Below are positions 1 to 9,195 of a stretch of 64,000 nucleotides of DNA, one piece after another. The number at the start of each line of letters is the position of its first letter. The stretch's first letter is position 1. The stretch covers positions 62,001-126,000 of the forward strand of contig CANMQX010000001.1 of NCBI GenBank assembly GCA_947500135.1, in the 5' to 3' direction. Origin of the DNA: an uncultured Paracoccaceae bacterium. GTDB taxonomy: Bacteria; Pseudomonadota; Alphaproteobacteria; Rhodobacterales; Rhodobacteraceae. The translations under genes and the position numbers were made by a program. The notes under the pieces were generated by a model, which was not told the DNA's origin, made no database searches, and was given only the letters and a program-made list of their open reading frames with translations.

Positions 1-128
1 ATCTCGCAATTCTCAAGTTTGAAAACGATTGTCCCATCAGGGTTACGAATCTCTGATGTTGTCGCTTTGAACGCCAGTTCTGCATATGCGTCCTGGCCAT
101 CCTTGGTGAAATTGCGTTCGATCTGCAT
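1..128 (-). CDS. nrdJ: Vitamin B12-dependent (class II) ribonucleotide reductase, N-terminus only
   Basis: The minus strand from the ATG at 128 reads 42 residues that run off the window edge, beginning MQIERNFTKDGQDAYAEL and continuing with TTSEIRNPDGTIVF. This opening matches, from memory of the family, the N-terminus of adenosylcobalamin-dependent NrdJ of Rhodobacteraceae. The enzyme reduces ribonucleotides to deoxyribonucleotides without needing oxygen. A purine-rich stretch (AGGGGCAGCAAGA) precedes the ATG. None of the catalytic cysteines is inside the window, so the identification rests on the N-terminal extension alone. The gene has its own long upstream region with candidate NrdR and DnaA sites. 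Confidence 0.8.
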   Translation of the reverse strand, partial: MQIERNFTKDGQDAYAELAFKATTSEIRNPDGTIVFKLENCE

Positions 129-315
129 TCTTGCTGCCCCTACTTCTGTCTACTGCCGTCGTTGCGGCAAATACCTGAAATGCACCGATTGGACGGCGCG
201 CATTTATGTCTTCGTGATAGTTTCAGGCCGCATTCGACCGTCCGGCCAAAAGCCGGGTTTCGTTCGTGACGCCGTTATTCGGATGCGCCCGCCTGCTGAA
301 ACTGTCCCCGTGCCG

Positions 316-331
316 ATACCACATCTAGTGT
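316..331 (-). promoter_or_regulatory. Candidate NrdR box upstream of nrdJ
   Basis: Read on the minus strand this is ACACTAGATGTGGTAT, matching about 12 of 16 positions of the NrdR-box consensus acaCwAtATaTwGtgt. A second, weaker match (11 of 16) lies at 391-406. NrdR boxes are normally paired about 31 bp apart; here the two candidates are 75 bp apart, which weakens the call. The position upstream of a ribonucleotide reductase gene is what would be expected. Confidence 0.35.
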
Positions 332-469
332 CGCGGTGACCAGCCTGCACAACTTGACGTATCTAGCCCTAGGGGGTCAACGGATTTTTAACACTAAATG
401 TCGATTAAAGAACTTGACGGATTTGTGACAGAGTGGGTGGCGCGCTGGGTTTGTGATTCATGCACCGCT

Positions 470-478
470 TTATCCACA
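470..478 (+). promoter_or_regulatory. DnaA-box-like sequence
   Basis: TTATCCACA is an exact match to the strict 9-mer DnaA box. It lies in the long region upstream of nrdJ. DnaA is known to regulate ribonucleotide reductase in some bacteria, but a single 9-mer can occur by chance. Confidence 0.3.
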
Positions 479-647
479 AGGCACAATTTATCACGATTTT
501 GAGAAAACCTTTTGTTCGGCCCACTTAGCGCCGATGGCTCATTTCTTGGGTGAGGATTGCAGCGCATGTTCTGACGCAATTAAACAAGATTAACAAAGAA
601 TTAACATCCGCAGCGGGTGACTAGCCAGCCATAGGCAGAAACAAATA

Positions 648-666
648 AACCGCCGAATCGGCGGTT
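648..666 (-). terminator. Rho-independent terminator of tRNA-Pro
   Basis: A 7-bp stem (AACCGCC/GGCGGTT) with a 5-nt loop is followed on the minus strand by TTTATTTGTTT. It lies about 20 bp past the 3' end of the tRNA. Confidence 0.75.
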
Positions 667-686
667 CATTTATCAAGATTTTGAAG

Positions 687-763
687 TGGTCGGGGCGGAG
701 AGATTCGAACTCCCGACCCTCTGTTCCCAAAACAGATGCGCTACCAGGCTGCGCTACGCCCCG
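687..763 (-). tRNA. tRNA-Pro (anticodon UGG)
   Basis: A 77-nt cloverleaf reads on the minus strand from CGGGGCGTAGCGCAGC to GCCCCGACCA. The anticodon loop CTGTTTTGGGAACAG gives TGG. The T arm has the expected GTTCGAATC and CCA is encoded. A terminator follows at 648-666. Confidence 0.97.
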
Positions 764-807
764 AACCATGGCGTGTCTTTAGCCCCCCGAAACTGATTTG
801 AAAAGCC

Positions 808-1284
808 CTAACTTTCCGAAGTTTGTTCACAAGGCAGGATCGCATCCGCGCCAAAGCTGGGATGCTGCAAAACGTCCCCTTCTGCGATGCCCAGACGGGC
901 CGCCAACCCGCCATTGATTTCCAGCACGGCCAATATACCGTCACCGCTCGGAATGGCGGTCAGGTCACCCGGTATTGCATTTTCATGCACTGACATCACC
1001 TCGCCCAAGGGGCCAACAAAAACCATATCAAGCGGGATCAGCGTGTTCTTCATCCAGAAACTGACACGCTGCGGTTCTTCATAGACGAACAGCATCCCCG
1101 CCAGCGTGGGCATCTGTTCGACAAACATCAAACCCTGCGCGCGCTCTTGCGGATCATCAGCCACATCAACAGTAAAGGTGGCCTGCCCCCAGTCGCCAAC
1201 AACCGCAACCTTGTCCTCGGCGCAAAGCCCCCAGACAGGCTGCCCGGCCAGCACAATCAGCGCAGCCGTCAGATAGCATTTCAC
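808..1284 (-). CDS. DUF192 family exported protein
   Basis: A 158-residue protein with an N-terminal signal-like hydrophobic stretch (residues 4-20) followed by a DUF192 domain. The family pattern is visible: RAQGLMFVEQMP, MLFVYEEPQRVSFWMKNTLIPLDMVFV and a C-terminal VLEINGGLAARLGI. DUF192 proteins are small beta-rich proteins of unknown biochemical role, often exported. The start is a GTG overlapping the stop of the upstream cold-shock gene (GTGA), so the two are probably translationally coupled. Its function is not known. Confidence 0.85.
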   Translation of the reverse strand: MKCYLTAALIVLAGQPVWGLCAEDKVAVVGDWGQATFTVDVADDPQERAQGLMFVEQMPTLAGMLFVYEEPQRVSFWMKNTLIPLDMVFVGPLGEVMSVHENAIPGDLTAIPSGDGILAVLEINGGLAARLGIAEGDVLQHPSFGADAILPCEQTSES

Positions 1285-1808
1285 TTGACCGCGGCCTCCC
1301 AGCCGACAACCTCGATGGCCATGCGACCGCGTTCGCCATCCACCAGTCGCAAACCGACAGCCTCGCCAGATTGCAGATCAGACAGACCCGACCGGCGCAG
1401 AACCTCGACATGGATAAAGACGTCTTCGTCATTGCCAAAGATATTGGCAAAACCAAAACCCTTCGCCTTGTCGAACCACTTCACCCGTGCGGGTTCAATC
1501 GGCCGCTTGAGGATATCCTCTGGCGTAAATTCCATCATATCCCGCAACGGAACGGATGTGTCAGCCTGTGGCGGTGTGATCGATAACACTTGGGTGGCTT
1601 GTAAACCACGCTGCGTGTCCTGCACGAGAATCTCGATAGCAGAGCCGTCAACAACGGATCCCTGACCGAAATTTCGCAAGACATTGGCGTGCAAGAGTAT
1701 GTCCGGGCCGCCCAAGTCAGCCACGACAAACCCGAACCCCTTGGTCGGATCAAACCACTTCACCTGGCCATTCACCTGCCGTTGTCCGCCGGTGTCCTGC
1801 GTATTCAT
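1281..1808 (-). CDS. Double cold-shock-domain protein
   Basis: A 175-residue protein with two cold-shock domains at about residues 11-75 and 105-170. Each begins with the conserved VKWFDxxKGFGF (RNP1) signature, and the second has an RNP2-like DVFIHVEVL. Such proteins bind single-stranded nucleic acid and act as RNA chaperones. The tandem arrangement, with a linker of about 30 residues, is common in Rhodobacterales. It is followed by the DUF192 gene with a 4-bp overlap. The name does not prove cold induction. Confidence 0.9.
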   Translation of the reverse strand: MNTQDTGGQRQVNGQVKWFDPTKGFGFVVADLGGPDILLHANVLRNFGQGSVVDGSAIEILVQDTQRGLQATQVLSITPPQADTSVPLRDMMEFTPEDILKRPIEPARVKWFDKAKGFGFANIFGNDEDVFIHVEVLRRSGLSDLQSGEAVGLRLVDGERGRMAIEVVGWEAAVK

Positions 1809-1926
1809 CTTGTCTTCCCCTAAACGGCACCGTTTTGAACGATGTCGCCGACTTTAACTTCTACTTCCGATCACGACCAGAAAACCGCCCAAACATCAAG
1901 GCCTTGCATTTCACGATACGTGAAAT

Positions 1927-2532
1927 TCAAGGATTTAATCGGGTAATTTCCCAGTCTTGATCAATTGCTATGCGTGACCACCGAAACCGGTCATGCAACC
2001 TAAATTGACCGTCGGACCAAAACTCGATCTCCAACGGCGCGATACGATACCCGCCCCAAAAGGGTGGACGTTCCGGATCCATCCCCTTTTGCATCGTTAC
2101 TTTTGCAACGTCCGCCATCAAAGACGCACGCGACGTGAGCGGCTGCGACTGCCGCGACGCCCACGCTCCCAACCTACTCTTGAGTGAGCGGGACCGATAG
2201 TAGGAATCGGCGACTTCACCGTCTTCTTTGCTGACCAGACCACGCACCCTGATTTGCCGTGCAAGGGATTTCCAATGCATGACAAACGCAGCCTTACCGG
2301 CATGTGCGATCTCTGACGCCTTTTTGCTCTCATAATTACTATAGAAAACAAACGCTTCGGCTTCAATCTCCTTCAGCAGGACCATCCGCACATTTGGCAA
2401 GCCTTCAGCATCGGCCGTCGCCAATGCTATTGCGTTCGGATCATTGGGTTCAGCCTTGGACGCTTCCTCCAGCCATGCCCGCGCGATATCGAACGGGTCA
2501 TTGCCCGCAAATATGCCGTCCCGATCAGACAT
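1927..2532 (-). CDS. pdxH: Pyridoxamine 5'-phosphate oxidase
   Basis: A 201-residue protein of typical PdxH length. It oxidises pyridoxamine/pyridoxine 5'-phosphate to pyridoxal 5'-phosphate using FMN. Family motifs are present: [22 protein letters not shown] near the N-terminus, [34 protein letters not shown] and the C-terminal RLHDRFRW...WEITRLNP. An AGGGATCGGCA ribosome binding site precedes the ATG. It stands alone, divergent from fabI. Confidence 0.95.
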   Translation of the reverse strand: MSDRDGIFAGNDPFDIARAWLEEASKAEPNDPNAIALATADAEGLPNVRMVLLKEIEAEAFVFYSNYESKKASEIAHAGKAAFVMHWKSLARQIRVRGLVSKEDGEVADSYYRSRSLKSRLGAWASRQSQPLTSRASLMADVAKVTMQKGMDPERPPFWGGYRIAPLEIEFWSDGQFRLHDRFRWSRIAIDQDWEITRLNP

Positions 2533-2684
2533 TGCCGATCCCTGTTTACGCCCCCGCCGTAACGGTTATGAGCAATCCAACACAGTGGCAACCACTTTAC
2601 CTGACTTCGGCAACAGGTTGCTGACGGGTTGGCAATGGCATAAACCACTTTTGACACCGTCAAATGGGACAAGGGACACATGAA

Positions 2685-3491
2685 ATGAGCAGCAATCTGA
2701 TGCGGGGCAAACGCGGCCTGATCATGGGTCTGGCCAATGACAAATCCATCGCCTGGGGGATCGCCAAAGCCTGCGCCGATGCCGGCGCCGAACTTGCATT
2801 TTCGTTCCAGGGTGATGCGCTGCGCAAACGGGTTGAACCGCTGGCCGCCTCCGTCGGGTCAGATATCGTGTTGCCCTGCGATGTGGGTGATGAGACCTCG
2901 ATCGACACGCTGTTTGCAGAACTGGAAAAACGCTGGGGCAAGCTAGACTTCATCGTGCATGCCATTGGTTTTTCAGATAAATCAGAACTGCGCGGGCGCT
3001 ATGTCGACACCAGCCGGGCGAATTTCCAGATGTCCATGGACATCTCTGTCTACTCTTTCACCGCCGTCGTACAGCGCGCCGAAAAAATGATGACAGAGGG
3101 CGGTTCCTGCCTCACGCTCACCTATTATGGCGCCGAAAAAGTCATGCCGCATTACAACGTCATGGGCGTCGCCAAGGCCGCGTTAGAGGCGTCCGTGCGC
3201 TACCTGGCCGAGGATCTGGGCAAGGACAATATCCGGGTAAACGCGATCAGCGCTGGCACGATCAAGACCCTTGCCGCATCCGGCATCGGCGATTTTCGGC
3301 TCATCATGAAATGGAACGAATATAACAGCCCATTGCGGCGCACCGTGACACAGGAAGAGGTGGGGAAATCAGCCCTCTATCTTCTCTCTGATCTGGGCAG
3401 TGCAGTCACCGGCGAGGTGCTGCATGTCGACGCCGGTTATCACGTCGTCGGGATGAAGGCGGTCGACGCCCCCGACATCACCAAAGAATAA
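2685..3491 (+). CDS. fabI: Enoyl-[acyl-carrier-protein] reductase (NADH)
   Basis: A 268-residue short-chain dehydrogenase of the FabI type. It carries out the last reduction in each fatty acid elongation cycle. The dinucleotide site [13 protein letters not shown] is at residues 15-27 and the catalytic Tyr157-x6-Lys164 lies in YNVMGVAK. The start at 2685 (MSSNLMRGK) is preferred over an in-frame ATG 21 nt upstream because AAGGGA sits 10 nt before it. gpt follows 37 nt downstream. Confidence 0.95.
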   Translation: MSSNLMRGKRGLIMGLANDKSIAWGIAKACADAGAELAFSFQGDALRKRVEPLAASVGSDIVLPCDVGDETSIDTLFAELEKRWGKLDFIVHAIGFSDKSELRGRYVDTSRANFQMSMDISVYSFTAVVQRAEKMMTEGGSCLTLTYYGAEKVMPHYNVMGVAKAALEASVRYLAEDLGKDNIRVNAISAGTIKTLAASGIGDFRLIMKWNEYNSPLRRTVTQEEVGKSALYLLSDLGSAVTGEVLHVDAGYHVVGMKAVDAPDITKE

Positions 3492-3528
3492 ACCGCTGAC
3501 TGATACCTTCGATTTGAAAGATGACACC

Positions 3529-4035
3529 ATGACAGACACCCGCCTGCCCCATGAGAAAGGTTTCCACATCAGCTGGGATCAGATCCACCGTGACAGCCGC
3601 GCGCTGGCCTGGCGTCTTGACGGGCAAGGGCCTGATAACGGGGCATGGAAAGGTGTTGTCGCAATCACCCGCGGCGGGATGGCACCCGCGATGATCGCAG
3701 CCCGAGAGTTGGATATCCGCACCGTCGATACGATCAGCGTCAAAAGCTATGACCATCAGGACCAGTCAGAGGCAAAAGTGCTCAAAGCCCCCGATGACGA
3801 CCTGATGGGTGACGGCACGGGCATTCTGATTATCGACGATCTGGTCGATAGCGGCAAAACGCTGGAACTTGTGCGTGCGCTTTATCCCAATGCGCATTTC
3901 GCGACAGTCTACGCCAAACCCAAAGGACGGCCGCAGGTCGATACGTTCATTACCGAAGTCAGCCAGGACACCTGGATCTTCTTCCCGTGGGATATGGCAC
4001 TACAATATGTGCAGCCATACCGCGGGACAGACTAG
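3529..4035 (+). CDS. gpt: Xanthine phosphoribosyltransferase
   Basis: A 168-residue type I phosphoribosyltransferase that salvages xanthine/guanine using PRPP. The PRPP loop [13 protein letters not shown] and the N-terminal [21 protein letters not shown] are clear. The ATG at 3529 ([11 protein letters not shown]) is chosen over an in-frame ATG at 3514 because the family usually begins just before LPHEKGF; the ribosome binding site is weak for both. It lies between fabI and an aminotransferase on the same strand. Confidence 0.92.
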   Translation: MTDTRLPHEKGFHISWDQIHRDSRALAWRLDGQGPDNGAWKGVVAITRGGMAPAMIAARELDIRTVDTISVKSYDHQDQSEAKVLKAPDDDLMGDGTGILIIDDLVDSGKTLELVRALYPNAHFATVYAKPKGRPQVDTFITEVSQDTWIFFPWDMALQYVQPYRGTD

Positions 4036-4084
4036 CGCCAAACCAAACATCTCTTGCGGCGCAGCCGCCCATTTTGGAAAACCC

Positions 4085-5260
4085 ATGTCACAGTCACGGA
4101 CAGCCACCACATTTGCACCACCTGTGATGGAGGCCCGGCGCTGGCTCGACGGGGTCACCCATCCGGCAGACCGCCCCCTGCTCAATGTCAGTCAGGCCGC
4201 CCCGGTTGATCCGCCCCCCGCGCCCATGCGGGCGGCCATGGCCGAGATGATTGTGGGCGATGCAGAGACGCATCTTTACGGTCCCGTGCTTGGCCTGCCG
4301 GATTTACGCGCAACACTGGCGACGCAATGGTCATCCGATTACGGCGGCCAGATCGACGCCGATCAGGTGGCGATCACATCGGGCTGCAATCAGGCCTTTG
4401 CCGCCACCATCGCATCGCTGTGCAATGAAGGGGATGAGGTGATCCTGCCAATCCCTTATTATTTCAACCACCGGATGTGGCTGGACATGTCCGGGGTCAA
4501 GACCTGCGCGCTGATGGTCGGCGATGGCATGATCCCCGACGCGGGTGCGGCTGCAAAGCTGATCACGCCGCGCACAAAGGCGATTGCCCTCGTCAGCCCC
4601 AATAACCCTTGCGGCGTCGAATACCCCAGGGAAACGCTGCGCGCTTTTCTTGACCTCGCCCGTGCGCATGAAATCGCCCTTATCGTGGACGGAACATATC
4701 GCGACTTCGACAGTCGAACAGACGCGCCGCATGACCTGTTCACCGATGCGCAATGGGCCGACACATTCATCCACCTCTATTCCTTTTCCAAAGCCTACCG
4801 GTTGACCGGCCACCGGGTCGGGGCTGTGGTGGCCAGCACTGCAAGGCTGGCCGAGATGGAAAAATTCCTCGACACGGTCACCATCTGCCCAAACCAGCTG
4901 GGGCAACGCGCGGCACTTTGGGGGATGCAGAATCTGTCGCAATGGCTGGCGGGTGAACGGGATGAAATCCTGAACCGGCGCGCGGCAATTTCCGACCATT
5001 TCCCAATGCTGGCCGCAAAGGGCTGGAAACTGATGGGATGTGGCGCCTATTTTGCCTATCTACAGCATCCGTTTGGCATATCCTCGGCAGAGCTGGCGCG
5101 CAGATTGGTACCCGATGCAGGCGTGCTTTTGTTGCCCGGCACCATGTTCATGCCTGACGATATCCCCGACGGGCACAACCAGGTCCGCATCGCCTTCGCC
5201 AATATCGACCGGGCCGGTGTGCAGACCCTGTTTGAACGGCTGTCAGCACTGCGTTACTGA
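4085..5260 (+). CDS. PLP-dependent aminotransferase, class I/II
   Basis: A 391-residue fold-type I aminotransferase. The PLP-lysine is Lys236 in SFSKAYRLTGHR; other landmarks are YGPVLGLPDLR near the N-terminus, SPNNPCG (about residue 171) and VDGTYRDF. The long upstream open frame overlaps gpt and is not coding; the ATG at 4085 starts the recognisable domain. Substrate cannot be told from sequence; relatives are annotated as aspartate/aromatic-type transaminases. It is 49 nt downstream of gpt and 76 nt upstream of the PpiD-like gene. Confidence 0.88.
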   Translation: MSQSRTATTFAPPVMEARRWLDGVTHPADRPLLNVSQAAPVDPPPAPMRAAMAEMIVGDAETHLYGPVLGLPDLRATLATQWSSDYGGQIDADQVAITSGCNQAFAATIASLCNEGDEVILPIPYYFNHRMWLDMSGVKTCALMVGDGMIPDAGAAAKLITPRTKAIALVSPNNPCGVEYPRETLRAFLDLARAHEIALIVDGTYRDFDSRTDAPHDLFTDAQWADTFIHLYSFSKAYRLTGHRVGAVVASTARLAEMEKFLDTVTICPNQLGQRAALWGMQNLSQWLAGERDEILNRRAAISDHFPMLAAKGWKLMGCGAYFAYLQHPFGISSAELARRLVPDAGVLLLPGTMFMPDDIPDGHNQVRIAFANIDRAGVQTLFERLSALRY

Positions 5261-5336
5261 CACTTGCGCCCCTGCCCGCAGCCTCGTATTCATGCGCAAC
5301 CCCGGACCGGGGGATAACAGGTAACGGGCAGGTTTC

Positions 5337-7181
5337 ATGGCTGAGAAAAAGAATAAACGATACGGCGTCTGGTTCGTTGTGATCCTCATTCTGCTGGGGC
5401 TGGCGGGGTTTGGATCCGGCGGGCTGAGCGGGAATATCCGCAGCATCGGCACGGTCGGCGAAAAAGACGTCAGCGTGAACGCCTATCAGAACGCCCTGAA
5501 CCAACAGATCCGGGCGCTGTCCGCGCAGTTCGGCACACAGATTTCGTTTCAGCAGGCGCAGGCCTTTGGCATCGATCAGGCCGCATTGGGGCAATTGATC
5601 CTGACGCGCACGCTGGACAATGAAGCCGCCCAATTGGGCATCTCAGCCGGTGATGAAACCGTGCTGGACCGCCTGCGCCAAATTCCGCAATTCCAAGGGG
5701 CCGGTGGCACATTCAACCGCGAAAGCTATGCTTTTGCCCTGCGGCAAAGCGGGCAAAGCGAGGCAGAGTTCGAGGATGGCCTGCGTGAAGATGTGGCCCG
5801 CACCCTGCTACAAGGCGCCGTCGTTGGTGGCATCCCAGAGGCGGAAGCTTACGCCGATGTGCTGGTGCAATATCTTGGCGAACAGCGCAGCGTGACCTGG
5901 GCAACCCTTGGTGCCGATGCGCTGACTGCACCTGTTCCGGGCGCGACAGAGGCTGATCAACAGGCCTATTATGATGCCAATCCAGATAAATTCACCCTGC
6001 CCGAAACCCGCGACATTACCTATGTCTGGCTGACCCCAACAATGATCCAGGACCAGATGACCGTTTCTGACGACCAGATCGCGCGGATTTATCAGGACAG
6101 GATCGCCGAATTCGTTCAGCCGGAACGGCGGCTGGTCGAACGGCTGGTCTATATCAGTCAGGCCGATGCCGCCGACGCCAAGGCGCGTCTGGACAGCGAA
6201 AACATCACTGTCGAGGATCTGGTGATCGAACGCGGGCTTAGCCTTGCGGATATCGATCTGGGCGATGTCGATCAGGAAAGCCTTGGCGATGCGGGTGAAG
6301 CGGTCTTTGCCGCCAACCCGGGTGCAGTTGTCGGGCCCTTCAATTCCGGGCTTGGGCCAGCATTATTCCGCATGAACGCGGTTCTGACAGCGCAGGAAAC
6401 ATCACTGGAAGAGGCGACACCGGGCCTGCGCGAAGAACTGGCCGCCGATGCCGCCCGCGAGGTGATCAATAACAGCACCGACCAGATCATCGACCTGCTG
6501 GCCGGTGGGGCCACAATGGAAGACCTCGCCGAACGCACCGATATGGAACTGGGCACAATCAACTGGACGGCAGATATCGCCGATGGGATCGCCGCCTATG
6601 ACGCCTTCCGTCAGGCCGCCGCAGAGGTGCAGGAAGGCGCCTTTGCAGAGGTGATCGATCTGGCCGATGGCGGCATCTTTGCGCTGCGGCTGGACGGCGT
6701 CACCCCGCCAACCGTGCAACCGATTGATGATGTCCGCGATGCGGTCAAAACCGCGTGGCAGGCACAAGCCCGGCAGGACGCGATCATCGCCCAGGCAGAA
6801 GAGGTCGCCGCATCAATCCAACCCCTCACCGGGTTCGACACGCTGGGGCTGACGCCGACCGTGGATGCCGATCTGACGCGGCGCAGTTTTGTTGAAGGCA
6901 CACCAACCGATTTCATCGACCAGATGTTTGAAATGACCGTGGGCGAAACCCGCGTCATCCCAGCCGACACCGAAGGCGCGATCATCCTGCGGCTCGACGA
7001 TATCGCACCCGCTGATCTGACGGCAGAAACGAATGCAGCCCAACGCGAACAGCTTGCGGCAAATGCCGCAGCCGGAATCGCGCAAGAGGTCTTTGACGCC
7101 TACGCCACATCCGTGCAGGAACGCACCGAGCTTAACATCAATCAGGCAACCGTGAACGCGGTCAACGCCCAGTTCCAATAG
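5337..7181 (+). CDS. PpiD-like membrane-anchored periplasmic peptidyl-prolyl isomerase
   Basis: A 614-residue protein. One N-terminal membrane segment (about residues 9-26, VWFVVILILLGLAGFG) anchors a large periplasmic part with a SurA/PpiD N-terminal chaperone domain (YQNALNQQIRALSAQ onward) and a degenerate parvulin-like domain around residues 260-360. Such proteins help fold outer-membrane and exported proteins. The architecture and length match PpiD. It is 7 nt upstream of trpE, a pairing I believe to be common in Rhodobacterales. Confidence 0.88.
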   Translation: MAEKKNKRYGVWFVVILILLGLAGFGSGGLSGNIRSIGTVGEKDVSVNAYQNALNQQIRALSAQFGTQISFQQAQAFGIDQAALGQLILTRTLDNEAAQLGISAGDETVLDRLRQIPQFQGAGGTFNRESYAFALRQSGQSEAEFEDGLREDVARTLLQGAVVGGIPEAEAYADVLVQYLGEQRSVTWATLGADALTAPVPGATEADQQAYYDANPDKFTLPETRDITYVWLTPTMIQDQMTVSDDQIARIYQDRIAEFVQPERRLVERLVYISQADAADAKARLDSENITVEDLVIERGLSLADIDLGDVDQESLGDAGEAVFAANPGAVVGPFNSGLGPALFRMNAVLTAQETSLEEATPGLREELAADAAREVINNSTDQIIDLLAGGATMEDLAERTDMELGTINWTADIADGIAAYDAFRQAAAEVQEGAFAEVIDLADGGIFALRLDGVTPPTVQPIDDVRDAVKTAWQAQARQDAIIAQAEEVAASIQPLTGFDTLGLTPTVDADLTRRSFVEGTPTDFIDQMFEMTVGETRVIPADTEGAIILRLDDIAPADLTAETNAAQREQLAANAAAGIAQEVFDAYATSVQERTELNINQATVNAVNAQFQ

Positions 7182-7188
7182 GTCCGCC

Positions 7189-8697
7189 ATGGCGCTTTTG
7201 CCCGATTATGACAGTTTCGCACGCGGCTATGACGCGGGCGAAAACCAGATCGTTTACACACGGATCGCCGCTGATCTGGACACGCCGGTATCATTGATGC
7301 TGAAACTGTCGGGCGCAGGCAAAAACGCCTTCATGCTCGAAAGCGTGACAGGGGGCGAAATACGCGGGCGCTATTCCATCATCGGGATGAACCCGGACCT
7401 GATCTGGGAATGCCGGGGCACATCATCGCGGGTCAACAGACAGGCCCGGTTCGATGATAACGGCTGGACCCAGATGGACGATGACCCGCTCACCGCCCTG
7501 CGCAGCCTGCTGGCCGAAGCACGGATTGATCTGCCCGCCGACCTGCCTGCGGCCTCTGCCGGGCTATTCGGATATCTGGGTTATGACATGATCCGGCTGG
7601 TCGAACACCTGCCTGACGTGAACCCCGACCCGCTTGGCCTGCCTGATGCGGTCATGATGCGGCCATCGGTCGTGGCAGTGCTGGACGGGGTCAAGGGCGA
7701 CGTGATCCTTGTCGCGCCCGCTTACGTGAACGATGACCTGCCCGCGCGCGCCGCCTATGCACAAGCCGCCGAACGGGTAATGGACGCGCAGCGCGCGCTG
7801 GAACGGCCCATGCCGGGCACCGGCCGGGCACTCGCTGATCCGGCCCCAGTCGCACCGCCCGTATCAAATTTCGACCATGCCGATTACCTGCAAGCCGTTG
7901 AAAAGGCCAAAGACTATATCAGGGCGGGCGACATCTTTCAGGTCGTCCCCTCGCAACGCTGGACGCAAGACTTCCGCGAACCGCCCTTCTCGCTCTACAG
8001 GTCACTGCGGCGGACCAACCCATCACCCTTCATGTTCTTCTTCAACTTCGGCGGGTTTCAGGTGATCGGGGCCAGCCCCGAAATTCTGGTGCGGGTCTTC
8101 GGGTCAGAGGTGACAATCAGACCGATCGCAGGCACACGGCCACGCGGGGCCACGGTCGAGGAAGACAATGCCAACGAGACCGACCTGATGGCCGACAAAA
8201 AAGAACTGGCCGAACATCTGATGCTGCTTGATCTGGGGCGCAACGACACCGGCAAGGTCAGCAAGATCGGGACCGTGCGCCCAACCGAAAAATTCATTGT
8301 CGAACGCTACAGCCATGTGATGCATATCGTGTCCAACGTGGTGGGCGAACTGGCCGATGATCAGGACGCGCTCAGCGCCTTTTTCGCAGGCATGCCCGCT
8401 GGCACCGTATCAGGCGCACCCAAGGTGCGGGCGATGGAAATCATTGACGAACTAGAGCCGGAAAAGCGCGGCGTCTATGGCGGCGGCTGCGGCTATTTCA
8501 GCGCCAATGGCGACATGGACATGTGCATCGCGCTACGCACGGCGGTGTTGCAGGATGAAAAGCTGTATATCCAGGCCGGTGGCGGCGTTGTCTATGACAG
8601 CGATCCAGAGGCCGAATATCAGGAAACCGTCCATAAATCCAACGCGATCCGCAAAGCGGCAGCAGACGCGACGATGTTCCAAAGCGGCGGAAATTAG
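7189..8697 (+). CDS. trpE: Anthranilate synthase component I
   Basis: A 502-residue chorismate-utilising enzyme that makes anthranilate for tryptophan synthesis. Landmarks are the N-terminal feedback-site region (LMLKLSGAGKNAFMLESV), then GDIFQVVPSQRW, FGGFQVIGASPEILVRV, PIAGTRPRG, LDLGRNDTGKVSKIG and the C-terminal GTVSGAPKVRAMEI...GGCGYF. No glutamine amidotransferase subunit (trpG) or leader peptide was seen next to it, so trpG must lie elsewhere. Confidence 0.96.
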   Translation: MALLPDYDSFARGYDAGENQIVYTRIAADLDTPVSLMLKLSGAGKNAFMLESVTGGEIRGRYSIIGMNPDLIWECRGTSSRVNRQARFDDNGWTQMDDDPLTALRSLLAEARIDLPADLPAASAGLFGYLGYDMIRLVEHLPDVNPDPLGLPDAVMMRPSVVAVLDGVKGDVILVAPAYVNDDLPARAAYAQAAERVMDAQRALERPMPGTGRALADPAPVAPPVSNFDHADYLQAVEKAKDYIRAGDIFQVVPSQRWTQDFREPPFSLYRSLRRTNPSPFMFFFNFGGFQVIGASPEILVRVFGSEVTIRPIAGTRPRGATVEEDNANETDLMADKKELAEHLMLLDLGRNDTGKVSKIGTVRPTEKFIVERYSHVMHIVSNVVGELADDQDALSAFFAGMPAGTVSGAPKVRAMEIIDELEPEKRGVYGGGCGYFSANGDMDMCIALRTAVLQDEKLYIQAGGGVVYDSDPEAEYQETVHKSNAIRKAAADATMFQSGGN

Positions 8698-8850
8698 GGC
8701 AGGATTCGCTGCCCAACAGTAGGGTCGGGCGCCAACCGGATCGCAGGCGATCCGGGGGCTGTTTGATGCAGCGAACCTTAGTGGCCTCACCCCATTGATC
8801 CCCTCGCAATTTAAGCCATCTATAGGGCTGCACCCAAAGGATCACCGCCC

Positions 8851-9195
8851 ATGGACATTATCAACATCATCTTCGCCCTTCTCAGCATCGGCTTGGGCTG
8901 CTTTGGCTGGCTCGCGCCCCGCTACACGCTTGGGGCGCTCGATCTGACCATGGGCGAAACCACCATGGGGATGTCGGAAATCCGGGCTTCTGTCGGGTGC
9001 CTTTTTGTGGGCATGGGGATCGGGGCGCTGATCCTTGGCACGCCACCGGCTTATGTCATGCTTGGGTTCTGTTGGATGGGGGCCGCCGCCGGGCGGCTGA
9101 CATCGCTGATCCTTGACGGGCAATCGCAAAAGAAATGGGTTTATTTCCTTGTTGAATTCGCGGTCGCAGTTCCCGCCATCTGGCTCAACATCTGA
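8851..9195 (+). CDS. DUF4345-like small membrane protein
   Basis: A 114-residue protein with four predicted membrane segments and the pattern SEIRASVGCLFVGMG...GAAAGRLTSLILDG typical of the DUF4345 family. Function is unknown. Its 3' end overlaps the 3' end of the convergent LysR gene by 55 bp. Confidence 0.75.
   Translation: MDIINIIFALLSIGLGCFGWLAPRYTLGALDLTMGETTMGMSEIRASVGCLFVGMGIGALILGTPPAYVMLGFCWMGAAAGRLTSLILDGQSQKKWVYFLVEFAVAVPAIWLNI

Larger units (their letters stand above)
129..686. other. Intergenic region between nrdJ and tRNA-Pro
   Basis: No convincing gene is seen here. The open frames on both strands lack ribosome binding sites and recognisable protein families. The region holds the nrdJ leader, NrdR-box-like sequences at 316-331 and 391-406, a DnaA-box-like site at 470-478 and the tRNA-Pro terminator at 648-666. 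The part at about 560-650 is AT-rich. Confidence 0.5.

Noticed and set aside
394-579. Minus-strand 61-codon frame upstream of nrdJ
   Set aside because: No ribosome binding site, no family, and it covers the putative regulatory sites.
3869-4084. Extended N-terminus of the aminotransferase
   Set aside because: It overlaps gpt in another frame and adds no recognisable domain.
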